Shown: one piece after another, positions 1 to 7,896 of the stretch
Position numbering within the stretch: the first letter of the stretch is position 1
How the letters are laid out: every line of letters begins with the position of its first letter
DNA from: HGM04593 sp045647745
Lineage (GTDB): Bacteria > Bacteroidota > Bacteroidia > Bacteroidales > Bacteroidaceae
Length of the DNA stretch: 64,000 nt
Direction: 5' to 3'
NCBI GenBank assembly: GCA_045647745.1
Contig: JAZRMQ010000064.1
Span: 1-64,000, forward strand
Position numbers and translations under genes: made by a program
The notes under the pieces: model-generated
Database searches by the model: none
What the model saw: the letters and a program-made list of their open reading frames with translations, nothing else
Told to the model about the DNA's origin: nothing

Positions 1-458
1 ATCTGACGCATTACAGAGAAGAAGTCCGCACCTGAACGGTCCATTTTGTTAACATAAGCGATACGTGGAACGTTATACTTGTCAGCCTGACGCCATACAG
101 TCTCTGACTGAGGCTCAACACCACCTACTGCACAGAAAGCAGCGATAGCACCGTCAAGCACGCGAAGCGTACGCTCAACCTCTGCTGTAAAGTCAACGTG
201 TCCCGGAGTGACAATCAAGTTGAACTTATACTGAGTTCCGTTCCAGTTCCAGAATGTAGTAGTAGCCGCTGAAGTAATGGTAATACCACGCTCCTGCTCC
301 TGCTCCATCCAGTCCATAGTAGCAGCACCATCGTGCACCTCACCAATTTTGTGAGAAAGACCGGTGTAGAACAAAATACGCTCCGATGTAGTAGTCTTAC
401 CAGCATCGATGTGAGCACTAATACCGATATTACGGGTAAATTGTAGATCGTTTGCCAT
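1..458 (-). CDS. fusA: Elongation factor G, N-terminal part (cut by window edge)
   Basis: EF-G is the ribosome translocase GTPase. Only the first 152 or so residues are in the window; the rest lies left of position 1. The start MANDLQFTRNIGISAHIDAG is at 458, 18 bp after the rpsG stop, in the usual str operon order. The P-loop AHIDAGKTTT (residues 15-24), the switch I region (RGITITSAATTT) and NKMD near the left edge are intact. Odd point: the switch II motif, DTPGH in the family, reads VTPGH here (codon GTC at 212-210, residue 83), replacing the invariant Mg-coordinating aspartate. This may be a real change or a base error. Family and operon position are certain; whether this copy has normal GTPase activity is open. 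Confidence 0.96.
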   Translation of the reverse strand, partial: MANDLQFTRNIGISAHIDAGKTTTSERILFYTGLSHKIGEVHDGAATMDWMEQEQERGITITSAATTTFWNWNGTQYKFNLIVTPGHVDFTAEVERTLRVLDGAIAAFCAVGGVEPQSETVWRQADKYNVPRIAYVNKMDRSGADFFSVMRQ

Positions 459-476
459 TTTCTTAAGCTGTTAGGA

Positions 477-953
477 TTAGAAACGGAAATGTGCAAAAGC
501 ACGGTTAGCCTCAGCCATACGGTGCATATCCTCCTTACGTTTGAAAGCACCACCCTGATTGTTGAATGCATCCATAATCTCAGCGCAAAGTTTCTCAGAC
601 ATAGACTTGCCACCACGTTTGCGAGCGAACAAAATCATATTCTTCATTGAGATTGACTCCTTGCGATCTGCACGGATTTCAGTAGGAACTTGGAAAGTAG
701 CACCACCGATACGGCGTGACTTAACCTCTACTTTTGGAGTAATGTTCTCCAAAGCCTGCTTCCAAATTTCAAGTGGAGTTTTCTCCTCGTTCTTCATCTT
801 GTTACCAACGAGCTCGAGAGCACCATAGAAAATAGTGTACGAAATGTTTTTCTTTCCATCATACATCAGGTGGTTAACGAATTTAGAAACCATCTGATCG
901 TTAAAAACGGGATCCGGAAGGACCACGCGCTTTTTTGGTTTTGCTTTTCTCAT
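477..953 (-). CDS. rpsG: 30S ribosomal protein S7
   Basis: Primary rRNA-binding protein that nucleates the 30S head and touches the E site. It has 158 residues, the normal length, and starts MRKAKPKKRVVLPDPVFNDQ with the family's central block (FVNHLMYDGKKN, RRIGGATFQVP, RRGGKSMSEKL). It lies between rpsL (182 bp upstream) and fusA (18 bp downstream), the conserved str operon order. The gap to rpsL is long for this operon and contains a small GC hairpin (GCCTC/GAGGC near 1008-1021) but no promoter I can support. Confidence 0.98.
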   Translation of the reverse strand: MRKAKPKKRVVLPDPVFNDQMVSKFVNHLMYDGKKNISYTIFYGALELVGNKMKNEEKTPLEIWKQALENITPKVEVKSRRIGGATFQVPTEIRADRKESISMKNMILFARKRGGKSMSEKLCAEIMDAFNNQGGAFKRKEDMHRMAEANRAFAHFRF

Positions 954-1135
954 TTTCTTTTGCGAAAATTAATGTTTTGTGTGGCTGTGTTATTGAAATT
1001 CTTCAACGCCTCCACCGAGGCATTTACTCAACCTTTATAACTTCCAACAAACCAAAACTAGTTAAAAATATGTTTTAATTGAGTCATATCCCGTTTTTTA
1101 CAAGCCGGGATCACTCAGCTACGCTTGAAGGCAAA

Positions 1136-1516
1136 TTACTTCTTAGCCTTAGGACGCTTAGCACCATACTTAGAACGACGCTGTGTACGGTTTGCTACAC
1201 CTGCGGTATCAAGAGTACCACGAACGATGTGATAACGTACACCGGGGAGGTCCTTAACACGGCCACCGCGTACCAACACGATTGAGTGCTCCTGCAAGTT
1301 GTGACCTTCACCCGGGATGTAAGAGTTAACCTCTTTCTGGTTTGTCAAACGCACACGAGCAACCTTTCTCATCGCAGAGTTAGGTTTCTTTGGAGTTGTA
1401 GTGTAAACACGTACACACACACCACGACGCTGTGGACAGTTGTCGAGTGCGGGCGACTTGCTCTTCTCTACAATAACCTCTCTGCCTTTTCTTACTAATT
1501 GCTGAATTGTAGGCAT
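1136..1516 (-). CDS. rpsL: 30S ribosomal protein S12
   Basis: Decoding-centre protein of the 30S subunit. The 126 residues start MPTIQQLVRKGREVIVEKSK and carry the two conserved loops TTTPKKPNSAMRK and GEGHNLQEHSIVLVRGGRVK. The lysines at the classical streptomycin-resistance sites (the PKKPNSA and GGRVKDLPG loops) are both wild type, so no ribosomal streptomycin resistance is predicted. It is the first gene of the rpsL-rpsG-fusA operon; a promoter candidate lies about 90 bp upstream. Confidence 0.98.
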   Translation of the reverse strand: MPTIQQLVRKGREVIVEKSKSPALDNCPQRRGVCVRVYTTTPKKPNSAMRKVARVRLTNQKEVNSYIPGEGHNLQEHSIVLVRGGRVKDLPGVRYHIVRGTLDTAGVANRTQRRSKYGAKRPKAKK

Positions 1517-1587
1517 TTTGTTAAATTTTTAATTATTATATATTGTTTTTAAATATTTCAACGCATCTGGACCCTTCAAAACACTAT

Positions 1588-1611
1588 AGTCCATTTTGGA
1601 CTGCAAAGGTA
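1588..1611 (-). promoter_or_regulatory. Probable rpsL operon promoter with an inverted repeat at the start site
   Basis: Read on the minus strand, TACCTTTG (1611-1604) fits the Bacteroidota -7 consensus TAnnTTTG. The nearest TTTG upstream (1639-1636) is 24 bp away, slightly longer than the usual 19-21. Immediately downstream, across the expected start site, is the inverted repeat AGTCCA-TTT-TGGACT (1588-1602), which could be an operator or an mRNA 5' hairpin. The rest of the 438-bp stretch 1517-1954 is AT-rich and shows no gene apart from the obg terminator. Confidence 0.5.
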
Positions 1612-1895
1612 AAAATTATTTTTCTAATAAAAAAGCAAAAGACCTTTTTTTAGCATAAACAGGAACACAAAAGCCGTTTTTTCACAAAAAAGGGCGATAA
1701 AAACCACTCAAAAGCCACATTTTCAATGTTAAAAAATCTTAATTTTTATTTTACACCACTCAAAAGAGCTCTTTTTTCAAAAAACAGAATAAAAGCAAAC
1801 GCGTTATCGCCACACATTCACTCCACAACAACAACGCATTTACTATATAATATAAGGTAAAGAGAGATAAAACCGGAAGCGTGCAGAACAGCCGA

Positions 1896-1928
1896 CAAAA
1901 AAAACAATGGCGAGAAAACCCGCCATTG
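1896..1928 (-). terminator. Intrinsic terminator after obg
   Basis: The 8-bp perfect stem CAATGGCG/CGCCATTG (1905-1912 with 1921-1928, 8-nt loop) is followed, in minus-strand reading, by eight T residues (1904-1897). It sits 27 bp past the obg stop and should end the hpt-adk-obg transcript. Confidence 0.85.
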
Positions 1929-1954
1929 TATATTGTGAAACAACTGAAATAAAA

Positions 1955-3115
1955 TCACTCTTCGTCAAAATCAAACTCTTCGTAATTAAAATCGTCATCG
2001 TCGTCAACGTCTGCACAATCCTCAAAATCAGCCTCCCAATCAGCAAAATCAGCAGCAAGCATTTTGCGGTCATAATTACGATGCACCAGCTCTTCTCGCT
2101 TAACAGCCGCCAATCGATTCTCTTCACTATTAAGCGCTGCCCACAGAACATCTTTCAACTCTTGAACACCCTCGCCGGTGGGCGCCGAGATAAACACACA
2201 AGGAACATCCTCGGGAAGATTTTCAGACAACATCTCTTTCAGCTCTTCATCGATTAAATCGCATTTTGTAACCGCCAGCACACGTTGTTTATCAAGCATC
2301 TCTGGGTTAAATGTCGCAAGCTCGTTAAGCAACACCTCATACTCCTTTTTAATATCATCAGCATCGGCCGGCACCATAAACAGCAACAAAGAGTTTCGCT
2401 CAATGTGACGCAAGAAACGCAATCCCAAGCCCCTGCCTTGACTCGCTCCCTCAATGATACCCGGGATATCTGCCATCACAAAGGATTTATTGTCGCGATA
2501 AGAGACAATTCCCAAATTTGGCTCAAGCGTGGTAAAAGGATAGTTGGCTATTTTGGGCTTTGCTGCCGAGACTGAAGAGAGCAGTGTAGACTTTCCCGCA
2601 TTAGGAAAGCCAACAAGACCTACATCGGCAAGCAATTTCAATTCAAGAGTAACCGTCATCTCTTGCATTGGCTCGCCGGGCTGCGCAAAGCGTGGAGCCT
2701 GACGAGTAGGAGTCGCAAAATGCACATTGCCAAGGCCGCCACGACCACCTTTGAGCAGCGTAACAAGCTGACCATCTTCCATTACATCACAAAGAAACTC
2801 GCCCGTCTCGGCATTATAAGCAACTGTTCCACAGGGCACATCAACAATTTTGCTTTCACCGTCGGCTCCGGTACTTTTATTAATACCACCATTCTGGCCA
2901 TTGCCGGCAAAGATGTGACGTTGATACTTAAGATGCAACAATGTCCAATAGTTACGGTTTCCACGCAGGATGATATCGCCACCCTTGCCACCATCACCGC
3001 CATCGGGGCCACCATTAGGAATATATTTAGCACGATGCAAATGCGCCATTCCTCGACCTCCTCGACCCGAACGGCACACAATCTTTACATAATCGATAAA
3101 ATTTGATTCAGCCAT
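1955..3115 (-). CDS. obg: GTPase Obg/CgtA
   Basis: Ribosome-associated GTPase used in 50S assembly and stress control. The 386 residues have the glycine-rich Obg fold at the N-terminus (GGRGGRGMAHLHRAKYIPNG, GGDGGKGGD), then a G domain with P-loop GFPNAGKSTLL, switch II DIPGIIEGASQGRGLG and TKCD. The C-terminus is a very acidic tail with runs of D and E instead of a globular OCT domain, as is common in this phylum. I chose the ATG at 3115 (MAESNFIDYVKI) over an upstream in-frame ATG because it matches the family start. Last gene of hpt-adk-obg, with a terminator 27 bp downstream. Confidence 0.96.
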   Translation of the reverse strand: MAESNFIDYVKIVCRSGRGGRGMAHLHRAKYIPNGGPDGGDGGKGGDIILRGNRNYWTLLHLKYQRHIFAGNGQNGGINKSTGADGESKIVDVPCGTVAYNAETGEFLCDVMEDGQLVTLLKGGRGGLGNVHFATPTRQAPRFAQPGEPMQEMTVTLELKLLADVGLVGFPNAGKSTLLSSVSAAKPKIANYPFTTLEPNLGIVSYRDNKSFVMADIPGIIEGASQGRGLGLRFLRHIERNSLLLFMVPADADDIKKEYEVLLNELATFNPEMLDKQRVLAVTKCDLIDEELKEMLSENLPEDVPCVFISAPTGEGVQELKDVLWAALNSEENRLAAVKREELVHRNYDRKMLAADFADWEADFEDCADVDDDDDFNYEEFDFDEE

Positions 3116-3158
3116 AATGATAAACATTTTTAAGACCCTCACGGGCTATCATACAAAT

Positions 3159-3191
3159 AAAAGTTGCCACTACCACGATAGCGACAACTTT
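3159..3191 (-). terminator. Possible terminator or processing hairpin between adk and obg
   Basis: AAAGTTG/CAACTTT arms (about 7 bp) enclose a loop of roughly 18 nt, and the minus-strand sequence after the stem is T-rich (TTTTATTTG). It is weaker than the other terminators here and may only attenuate read-through from adk into obg. Confidence 0.35.
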
Positions 3192-3224
3192 GCGACGGGA
3201 GCAATTGGCGCGCCCCCTCTATTA

Positions 3225-3797
3225 TCACATTCTAGAGTCAATAGCAGCCACAATGTCGGCAAAGATGCGATCAAGCTCGCCAAAGCCATTGATATAACAA
3301 TGCTTGCCATCATTTTTATACCACTCCTTGAGAGGAGAAGTCTGCTCATTGTAAACCACCAGACGTTTCTTTATAGTCTCTTCATTATCGTCAGCTCTAC
3401 CCGACTCCTGACCGCGTTTCAAAAGACGCGCCATAAGCTCATCCTCCGGAACATCAAGTTCAATCATTGCGGTAACATCCTGACCGCGCTCGTTAAGCAT
3501 CACCTTCAAAGCCTCAGCCTGAGCTATTGTACGAGGGAAGCCATCAAAGATAACACCATTGCCGCTTGTCAACGAATCGAGCTTTGAAGCAAGAATACTA
3601 ATCATCAACTCATCGGGAATAAGATGTCCTTTGTCAATAATCTGCTGCGCAGTTTTGCCAAGCTCGGTGCCGGCAGCAATCTCGCCACGCAGAACCTCAC
3701 CGGTTGAAATGTGGTTCAAACCATACTTTGCAACAATTCTTTCACTTTGTGTGCCCTTGCCACTGCCCGGAGCACCAAAAATAACAATATTAAGCAT
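3225..3797 (-). CDS. adk: Adenylate kinase
   Basis: Catalyses ATP + AMP to 2 ADP in the cytosol. The 190 residues show P-loop GAPGSGKGTQ at residues 8-17, the AMP-binding stretch HISTGEVLRGEI, and FDGFPRT. The LID is the short type (GRADDNEETIKKRL) with no zinc-binding cysteines, which accounts for the length below that of the long bacterial form. It follows hpt by 14 bp and precedes obg, so purine salvage and nucleotide balance genes are co-transcribed. Confidence 0.97.
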   Translation of the reverse strand: MLNIVIFGAPGSGKGTQSERIVAKYGLNHISTGEVLRGEIAAGTELGKTAQQIIDKGHLIPDELMISILASKLDSLTSGNGVIFDGFPRTIAQAEALKVMLNERGQDVTAMIELDVPEDELMARLLKRGQESGRADDNEETIKKRLVVYNEQTSPLKEWYKNDGKHCYINGFGELDRIFADIVAAIDSRM

Positions 3798-3811
3798 TGT
3801 ATAAAACTCTT

Positions 3812-4348
3812 TTATTCTTTAACATCGTACACGTCAGGAAGGTTGCGGCCGAGACCATCGTAATCGAGACCATAGCCAACGATAAATCTATCGGGTATTT
3901 CAAATGCCGAATACTTTACATCCACAGGAACACGCAAACGCGCAGGCTTCACAAAGAGTGAGGCAATTTCAAGAGATTCCGGTTTACTCTCGGATAAAAG
4001 TTCTAGCATTTTATGCATTGTAAGGCCGGTATCAACAATATCCTCCACAATAATCACGTCACGCCCTTCAATTGACTCGGAAAGACCAATAACCTGCGTT
4101 ACCGTGCCTGTTGTTTCCGAACCTTGATAAGAAGACAACTTTACAAAAGAGATCTCACACTCAATCTCAAGGCTCTTCATTAAATCCGACATAAACATAA
4201 AGCAACCATTCAACACACCAAGCAACAGAGGGCGCTTGCCGGCATAATCTTTGTTTATTCTATCGGCCACCGCACTCACGCGGGCAGCAATCTCTTCGCG
4301 AGAGATTGATTTTACAAATTCCCTATCGTGTATTTTAACTGTTGACAT
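3812..4348 (-). CDS. hpt: Hypoxanthine phosphoribosyltransferase
   Basis: Purine salvage enzyme that converts hypoxanthine or guanine plus PRPP to IMP or GMP. The 178 residues carry the PRPP-binding motif VIIVEDIVDTGLTM and the flexible-loop region (SFVKLSSYQGSETTG) in the expected order. The C-terminal base-binding part is FIVGYGLDYDGLGRNLPDVY. First gene of hpt-adk-obg; a -7 element lies 43 bp upstream. Confidence 0.95.
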   Translation of the reverse strand: MSTVKIHDREFVKSISREEIAARVSAVADRINKDYAGKRPLLLGVLNGCFMFMSDLMKSLEIECEISFVKLSSYQGSETTGTVTQVIGLSESIEGRDVIIVEDIVDTGLTMHKMLELLSESKPESLEIASLFVKPARLRVPVDVKYSAFEIPDRFIVGYGLDYDGLGRNLPDVYDVKE

Positions 4349-4390
4349 ATTGAAAATATGCTTTTATGTTAGTACTGCACAAAAATAAAA

Positions 4391-4398
4391 CAAAGATA
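4391..4398 (-). promoter_or_regulatory. Probable hpt operon promoter (-7 element)
   Basis: TATCTTTG on the minus strand exactly fits TAnnTTTG and lies 43 bp before the hpt start. No TTTG is found at the usual 19-21 bp upstream, so the -33 part is weak. The divergent DUF4831 gene starts at 4560, and 4349-4559 holds regulatory DNA for both directions. Confidence 0.55.
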
Positions 4399-4559
4399 CG
4401 GAAAAACCGCAAAGTTTGTGGCTTTTTATTGAATGTAGCAATAAATAAAGACCTTATAAATAAGTTAGGGCCTCTTTTAGGGGCAAAATTAAAAACAAAT
4501 TACTATCTTCGCGGCAAATTAGAGTTTTTGTGCTTAATAAAAACTACAATACAAGAGTG

Positions 4560-5621
4560 ATGAAAAAACTGATTACAGCAATTATTTTGACATTGGCAAC
4601 GCCCAGTGTGGCACAGTCCATCCTAAATACCTTTTTCCCGGGTACAAGCGACGGAGTGACATACCATCTGCCCGATACAAAAATAAATATCACCGTAGAG
4701 GCCAGCTGTGTAACACAGACACCGGGTGAGTTCTACAGCTATGCCGAGAGATTTTTGCACATCAAGAATGCCATCACCGAGGCAAGCAACCGATGGGAGA
4801 TTGCCAATATAGAGTGCGAGAGCGAGGGAACGCCCTGCAAAGAAAAAGCTTTCACCATCAAGCTCAACAGCAATGCTGCGAGCAATATCAGGCTCAACGA
4901 CAAAGGCATAATCAGTGCCATAAACACCAATATCCCCGAAGAGCCGGCAAACAACAAAGAGAAAAAGCAGAGCAGCAACAACAGCAGAGTCGATGCATTG
5001 CAATATATGACCGAAGAGATGCTCACAGCAACGTCAACAGCCAAGATGGCCGAACTGACAGCAAAGGAGATATATGCAATACGCGAAAGCAAGCTTGCAA
5101 TAACACGCGGACAAGCCGAAAATATGCCAAGCGACGGCGCAGCTATATCACTCTTGTTACAAGAGCTCGACAAGCAAGAAAGAGCTTTGACAGAGATGTT
5201 TATCGGCCGCACCGACACCATTCATCACACATACAGCTACACAATTTCGCCCGAAGAGTTGCGCGACACCACAAAAGCAGTGCTTTTCCGTTTCTCGCAC
5301 AAACTAGGTGTGGTGGATAAGAGAAATTATGCCGGAGAGCCTATCTACTATAATATCAAAGACCTTAAGACAGTAGAGCACCCCGTTGTAGACGACACAA
5401 AGAAAAAAGCGACAAAGCCCGAAGGTATCAGCTACAATATCCCCGGCCGCGCCAAGATAGATATATACACTCGAACAAAGACCTTCATCGAAAAAGAGAT
5501 TGCCATTGCACAATTCGGAATCACAGAAATTCTTTCAAAAACCCTGTTCAGCAAAAGCAATGCAGTGAAAGTTCTGTTCGACACAGCAACCGGTGGCATC
5601 ATAAGCATAAAGAGAAATTAA
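4560..5621 (+). CDS. DUF4831 family secreted protein
   Basis: A 353-residue protein of unknown function with a clear signal peptide (MKKLITAIILTLATPSVAQS), so periplasmic or surface-associated. The body matches what I know as DUF4831, a family found mainly in Bacteroidales: an N-terminal beta-rich part, a central charged linker (EEPANNKEKKQSSNNSRVD), then the conserved helix AEKIYAIRESKL-like stretch (here AKEIYAIRESKLAITRGQAE) and the ELDKQERALTEMFIGRT segment. The ATG at 4560 is preferred to an upstream one because it starts the signal peptide. It lies 22 bp before ffh and probably shares its transcript. No catalytic motif is visible. Confidence 0.85.
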   Translation: MKKLITAIILTLATPSVAQSILNTFFPGTSDGVTYHLPDTKINITVEASCVTQTPGEFYSYAERFLHIKNAITEASNRWEIANIECESEGTPCKEKAFTIKLNSNAASNIRLNDKGIISAINTNIPEEPANNKEKKQSSNNSRVDALQYMTEEMLTATSTAKMAELTAKEIYAIRESKLAITRGQAENMPSDGAAISLLLQELDKQERALTEMFIGRTDTIHHTYSYTISPEELRDTTKAVLFRFSHKLGVVDKRNYAGEPIYYNIKDLKTVEHPVVDDTKKKATKPEGISYNIPGRAKIDIYTRTKTFIEKEIAIAQFGITEILSKTLFSKSNAVKVLFDTATGGIISIKRN

Positions 5622-5643
5622 TAACAAAAAATAGATACAAAAA

Positions 5644-6966
5644 ATGTTTGAGAACCTAAGCGAGCGCCTTGAACGCTCATTGAAAATACTCAAAGGAGAG
5701 GGACGAATTACCGAGGTAAACGTTGCCGAGACCCTAAAAGACGTGCGTAAAGCACTGCTCGATGCCGACGTAAACTACAAAGTTGCAAAAACCTTTACCG
5801 ACACGGTAAAGAACAAGGCCATTGGCCAGAACGTGCTCACGTCACTGCACCCCAGCCAATTGATGGTAAAGATTGTACACGATGAGTTGACTGCATTGAT
5901 GGGAGGCGAAACAGCCGAGATAAACTACGAAGGCCACCCCGCCGTGATATTAATGTCGGGTCTTCAAGGTAGCGGTAAAACAACCTTCTCTTCAAAATTG
6001 GCCAACTACCTCAAGAAAAAGAAGAACCGCAACCCATTGCTGGTAGCCTGCGACGTTTATCGTCCCGCAGCCATCGACCAGTTGAAGGTTCTTGGCGAGA
6101 CAATCGGAGTGCCCGTATACAGCGAGCCCGAGAGCAAAGACCCGGTACAGATTGCCCTTAACGCCATCAAAGAGGCAAAGGCAAAGAGCTATAATCTTGT
6201 AATCATAGATACCGCCGGCCGCTTAGCTGTCGACGAAGCAATGATGAACGAGATTGCAGCCATCAAAGAAGCAGTAAAACCAACCGAGACGCTGTTTGTA
6301 GTAGACTCAATGACCGGACAGGATGCAGTGAATACCGCCAAAGAGTTCAACGACCGTTTGGACTTCACCGGCGTAATCCTCACAAAACTCGATGGTGACA
6401 CACGCGGCGGTGCGGCATTGTCAATTCGCACCGTGGTAACAAAGCCCATCAAATTCATCGGTACCGGCGAGAAGATGGAGGCTATCGACCAGTTCCACCC
6501 CAACCGTATGGCCGACCGCATCCTTGGTATGGGAGACGTTGTTTCACTTGTTGAGCGTGCACAAGAGCAGTTCGACGAAGAGGAGGCAAAGAAGTTGCAA
6601 CGCAAACTCGCACGCAACCAATTCGACTTTAACGATTTTCTCACCCAAATACAGCAAATCAAAAAGATGGGTAATATCAAGGACCTTATGGCAATGATTC
6701 CCGGAGTGGGCAAAGCCATCAAAGACCTCGATATTGACGACAACGCCTTCAAGGGCGTAGAGGCCATTATACAGTCAATGACCCCCAAAGAGCGCGCCAA
6801 CCCCGATATCATAAACAACTCGCGCAAGGAGCGCATAGCTCGCGGAAGCGGCACAACATTGCAAGAGGTCAACCGTTTGATGAAGCAGTTTGAGCAGATA
6901 CGCAAAACAATGAAAGGCTTTGCCGGCGGAAAGATGAGCAATATGATGTCTAAATTCAAATTCTAA
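5644..6966 (+). CDS. ffh: Signal recognition particle protein Ffh
   Basis: SRP54 GTPase that binds signal sequences of nascent membrane and secreted proteins together with 4.5S RNA. The 440 residues have the N domain helical bundle (1-90), a G domain with GLQGSGKTTF, DVYRPAAIDQL, DTAGRL and TKLDGDTRGG, and a C-terminal M domain beginning near GMGDVVSLVERAQ and ending in a methionine-rich tail (KTMKGFAGGKMSNMMSKFKF). Length and motif order are normal. It is flanked by DUF4831 (22 bp) and folD (48 bp). Confidence 0.98.
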   Translation: MFENLSERLERSLKILKGEGRITEVNVAETLKDVRKALLDADVNYKVAKTFTDTVKNKAIGQNVLTSLHPSQLMVKIVHDELTALMGGETAEINYEGHPAVILMSGLQGSGKTTFSSKLANYLKKKKNRNPLLVACDVYRPAAIDQLKVLGETIGVPVYSEPESKDPVQIALNAIKEAKAKSYNLVIIDTAGRLAVDEAMMNEIAAIKEAVKPTETLFVVDSMTGQDAVNTAKEFNDRLDFTGVILTKLDGDTRGGAALSIRTVVTKPIKFIGTGEKMEAIDQFHPNRMADRILGMGDVVSLVERAQEQFDEEEAKKLQRKLARNQFDFNDFLTQIQQIKKMGNIKDLMAMIPGVGKAIKDLDIDDNAFKGVEAIIQSMTPKERANPDIINNSRKERIARGSGTTLQEVNRLMKQFEQIRKTMKGFAGGKMSNMMSKFKF

Positions 6967-7014
6967 AAACAGAGCGGACACACACTCTCTGGGAATAATC
7001 AAAAAGCAAGTCCT

Positions 7015-7896
7015 ATGCAACTAATCGATGGAAAAGCTGTTTCGGCAGCAATAAAAAAGGAGATAGCAGAAGAGGTAAACAATATACTGCAGAATGGAGG
7101 CAAGCGCCCACATCTTGCCGCTATACTCGTGGGACACGATGGCGGTAGCGAGACCTACGTTGCCAACAAGGTAAAAGCCTGCGAAGAGTGCGGTTTCACC
7201 TCTACCCTCATTCGATACGAGGCTGATGTAACCGAGGAGGAACTGCTGGCGAAGGTCGACGAGCTTAACAAGGATGCCGACGTAGATGGCTTCATCGTGC
7301 AGTTGCCGTTACCCAAGCACATCGACGAGCAAAAGGTTACCGAGGCTATCGACTACCGCAAAGACGTAGACGGCTTTCACCCGGTAAATGCCGGACGTCT
7401 GGCAATAGGATTACCCTGTTTCCTTTCGGCAACCCCCAATGGCATTATGGAGTTGCTGCGCCGATACAAAATCGACACTAAAGGAAAGAAATGTGTTGTT
7501 CTGGGACGCAGCAACATTGTTGGCAAACCAATGGCCAACCTTATGATGCAGAAGAGCCAGCCCGGAGACGCCACCGTTACAGTGTGCCACAGCCACACAC
7601 AGAACATTGCCGAGGAGTGCCGTCAGGCCGATATAATAATTGCCGCACTGGGGCAGCCACACTTTCTCAAGGCCGATATGGTAAAAGAGGGAGCTGTTGT
7701 TATTGATGTGGGCACAACGCGTGTTCCCGACGTTACACGCAAAAGCGGATTCCGATTGTGCGGTGATGTCGATTTTGACAATGTTGCACCAAAATGTTCG
7801 TTCATCACACCCGTCCCGGGTGGAGTAGGTCCAATGACCATCGTGTCACTTATGAAGAACACCTTGCTCGCTGGCAAGCGTGAAATCTACAAATGA
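7015..7896 (+). CDS. folD: Bifunctional methylenetetrahydrofolate dehydrogenase/cyclohydrolase
   Basis: Interconverts 5,10-methylene- and 10-formyl-THF, feeding purine and formyl-Met synthesis. The 293 residues carry the active-site lysine region ETYVANKVKACEECG, the folate-binding QLPLPKH, the NADP-binding GRSNIVGKPMANLM and the C-terminal PVPGGVGPMTI signature. The stop codon overlaps the ATG of the next gene (ATGA), implying coupled translation with the CapA-like protein. Confidence 0.98.
   Translation: MQLIDGKAVSAAIKKEIAEEVNNILQNGGKRPHLAAILVGHDGGSETYVANKVKACEECGFTSTLIRYEADVTEEELLAKVDELNKDADVDGFIVQLPLPKHIDEQKVTEAIDYRKDVDGFHPVNAGRLAIGLPCFLSATPNGIMELLRRYKIDTKGKKCVVLGRSNIVGKPMANLMMQKSQPGDATVTVCHSHTQNIAEECRQADIIIAALGQPHFLKADMVKEGAVVIDVGTTRVPDVTRKSGFRLCGDVDFDNVAPKCSFITPVPGGVGPMTIVSLMKNTLLAGKREIYK

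Noticed and set aside
215..616. Antisense open frames over fusA/rpsG and many others on the opposite strand of real genes
   Set aside because: They lie in shadow frames of conserved genes and show no family features.
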